NCBI RefSeq assembly: GCF_018476885.1
Contig: NZ_JAHCVJ010000009.1
Location: forward strand, 62,001-126,000
Direction of reading: 5' to 3'
Length of the DNA stretch: 64,000 nt
Source of the DNA: Geoanaerobacter pelophilus
GTDB lineage: Bacteria; Desulfobacterota; Desulfuromonadia; Geobacterales; DSM-12255
How positions within the stretch are numbered: position 1 is the first letter of the stretch; the number at the start of each line of letters is the position of its first letter. Of this stretch, positions 62,953 through 64,000 are shown in pieces. Position numbers and translations under genes: made by a program. The notes under the pieces were generated by a model. The model was given only the letters and a program-made list of their open reading frames with translations, was not told the DNA's origin and searched no databases.

Positions 62953-63228
62953 ATGACGAAAGCTGATATGGTCCAGAAGGTTAGTGATGTATCCAATCTC
63001 ACCTTGAAGGAAGCCGGTGAGATTGTTGAAGCAGTGCTGGATATAATGAAGGAAGCTTTGGAGAAGGGTGAGATGCTTAAGATCTCCGGGTTTGGGAATT
63101 TTGTTGTTAAGCAGAAGCAGGCTCGGAAGGGGAGAAACCCGCAGACCGGGGAGTCCATCACCCTAGATGCCCGCCGGGTGCTGACCTTCAAGCCGAGCAA
63201 CCTGCTGCGCGATGCAGTAAACAACTGA
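62953..63228 (+). CDS. HU/IHF-family DNA-binding protein
   Basis: A 91-residue DNA-bending protein beginning MTKADMVQKVSDVSNLTLKE. The DNA-contacting arm is FGNFVVKQKQARKGRNPQTG followed by ESITLDARRVLTFKPSNLLR. RNPQTG with the arm proline is the signature; the overall pattern is closest to IHF subunit alpha, but HU cannot be excluded. Length is typical (about 90). An upstream in-frame start at 62869 would add 28 residues that run through the -35/-10 sequence, so the ATG at 62953 (GAGGGGTGCC upstream) is preferred. Confidence 0.92.
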   Translation: MTKADMVQKVSDVSNLTLKEAGEIVEAVLDIMKEALEKGEMLKISGFGNFVVKQKQARKGRNPQTGESITLDARRVLTFKPSNLLRDAVNN

Positions 63229-63250
63229 TTTTTGCCATGTAAAAGAGCGC

Positions 63251-63268
63251 CAACATTCTTCAATGTTG
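63251..63268 (+). terminator. Short hairpin after the HU-like gene
   Basis: CAACATT and AATGTTG pair over 7 bases around CTTC, 22 bases after the stop. No clear T-run follows, so termination is uncertain. Confidence 0.35.
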
Positions 63269-63300
63269 CTCATAAAGTGACTGTTTAAAAAGGTATAAAA

Positions 63301-63338
63301 CTGTGCTCCATCCGGAATCGTTTCCGGATGGAGCACAG
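63301..63338 (-). terminator. Strong terminator with 17-base stem
   Basis: CTGTGCTCCATCCGGAA and TTCCGGATGGAGCACAG form a perfect stem around TCGT. On the minus strand TTTTATACCTTTTT follows. It lies 3 bases after the stop of the 63342-63887 gene. Confidence 0.85.
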
Positions 63339-63341
63339 GAG

Positions 63342-63887
63342 TTAATCCGAAGCTACTGAATTCTCTTTTCCTGCACACTTTGCCCATTTCCCCATTACGT
63401 CGAGCAGTCTACCGGCAACCCGTTTGCGGTCCAGCACTATGCCGAAGGATGTTTCCAGCCTGATCAGTATCTCCGGATATAACTTTGCGGCATCGTCAAA
63501 CTTGTCCCAGTCCGGATGATACTCGCTGCAAAGTTTCATCGCATCCTCTCCGTATGGATATGGTTGCGGGGGCAATGCATCGTTTGTCTCCAGAATCTCT
63601 TCAGTCACATTCGGACATTCATAGAATGATATGCAGTTGAGGCAGGATGTGCCTGACAAGTTGATGGATATATTGCACAGAAGAACTTCTTCGATGGCTT
63701 TGAGCAGTTTCTCCGCATCCGTGGTAGTGTCGATCAGGCACATCCGCGTGCTGATCAATGCATACTCCTTCTTGAGCATGCGCGGCGGGGCACCGAGGAA
63801 CTCAAGTTTGGCGGCACGAATAAGGGTCTCTGCCAACAGCTTGAAGCGATTGTCTCTATGGTTGACTATGCGGACACATTTTCCCAT
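63342..63887 (-). CDS. Hypothetical cysteine-containing protein
   Basis: A 181-residue protein beginning MGKCVRIVNHRDNRFKLLAE with no signal or membrane segment. A central cysteine cluster (CLNCISFYECP) could bind a metal. The C terminus is helical and charged (LDRKRVAGRLLDVMGKWAKC). I recognise no family. A strong RBS (AAAAGGAGTCATCAC) precedes the ATG and a strong terminator follows the stop, so the gene is real. An upstream partial gene at 63932 may be in the same operon. Confidence 0.75.
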   Translation of the reverse strand: MGKCVRIVNHRDNRFKLLAETLIRAAKLEFLGAPPRMLKKEYALISTRMCLIDTTTDAEKLLKAIEEVLLCNISINLSGTSCLNCISFYECPNVTEEILETNDALPPQPYPYGEDAMKLCSEYHPDWDKFDDAAKLYPEILIRLETSFGIVLDRKRVAGRLLDVMGKWAKCAGKENSVASD

Positions 63888-63931
63888 GTGATGACTCCTT
63901 TTCTTGATCTAAATACTTTATCGACGGTAAA

Positions 63932-64000
63932 TTACCGCCTATTGCCGTGGTCTTCCTGATAAGGCTGCGGACGCCAGAAGCCGTCCTTGAACAGAGATTT
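63932..64000 (-). CDS. C-terminal end of an unidentified gene (partial)
   Basis: The last 22 residues of a minus-strand frame (KSLFKDGFWRPQPYQEDHGN, then RR and stop) run in from the right edge, ending 45 bases before the next gene. Too little is visible to assign a family; the frame could also be chance. Confidence 0.3.
   Translation of the reverse strand, partial: KSLFKDGFWRPQPYQEDHGNRR

Overview
The window reads as a stretch of a Geobacter-type bacterial chromosome (Desulfuromonadia). This is inferred from the gene content: a VPLPA/PEP-CTERM exosortase locus, a GEMM-class riboswitch in front of sortable proteins, a GH3-family protein, extended PstC and PstA subunits, and a receptor carrying CZB and hemerythrin domains. 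There are no rRNA genes, tRNA genes, insertion sequences, phage genes or CRISPR arrays.

Region 1 (1-8500) is mostly minus strand. After the edge of an ArsC-like phosphatase gene come three exported proteins with VPLPA-type C-terminal sorting tails. They alternate with two secreted phosphoesterases: a PHP-type enzyme and a 5'-nucleotidase fused to a second metallophosphoesterase. Upstream of this set, on the same strand, lies a GEMM-I (c-di-GMP/cGAMP) riboswitch with its own intrinsic terminator.

Region 2 (8744-40073) is a plus-strand exopolysaccharide and protein-sorting locus of about 31 kb. It starts with sugar-nucleotide genes (galE, glmS, wecB), then a Wzx-like flippase, a methyltransferase, a Wzy-like polymerase and six glycosyltransferases. 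Two paralogous beta-helix proteins sit among them. Next come a radical SAM/SPASM protein, an exosortase fused to EpsI, a WecA-like initiating transferase, the TPR lipoprotein PrsT, a Wza-like export protein, an outer-membrane barrel, a Wzz-like chain-length protein and its CpsD-like ATPase partner. The locus closes with its own VPLPA-CTERM protein. Two glycosyltransferase genes are preceded by nearly identical promoter elements that resemble PhoB boxes.

Region 3 (40098-44409) holds an orphan OmpR-type response regulator with a secreted protein, then a minus-strand alpha/beta hydrolase and GH3 pair and a small SAP-motif protein.

Region 4 (44626-53621) is a complete Pho regulon in order: phoB, phoR, pstS, pstC, pstA, pstB, phoU. 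Region 5 (54104-59334, minus) is a tightly overlapping operon: SixA phosphatase, a helix-hairpin-helix protein, two thymidylate-kinase-like proteins, a coiled-coil protein, a CHAD protein and a Ppx/GppA phosphatase. Its content suggests polyphosphate or phosphate-storage metabolism next to the Pho genes.

Region 6 (59490-64000) has a DUF1450 protein, a decayed cheW remnant, a multidomain chemoreceptor, an HU/IHF-like protein and two minus-strand genes of unknown function, one cut by the window edge. The recurring theme is phosphate handling joined to cell-surface polysaccharide and protein export.
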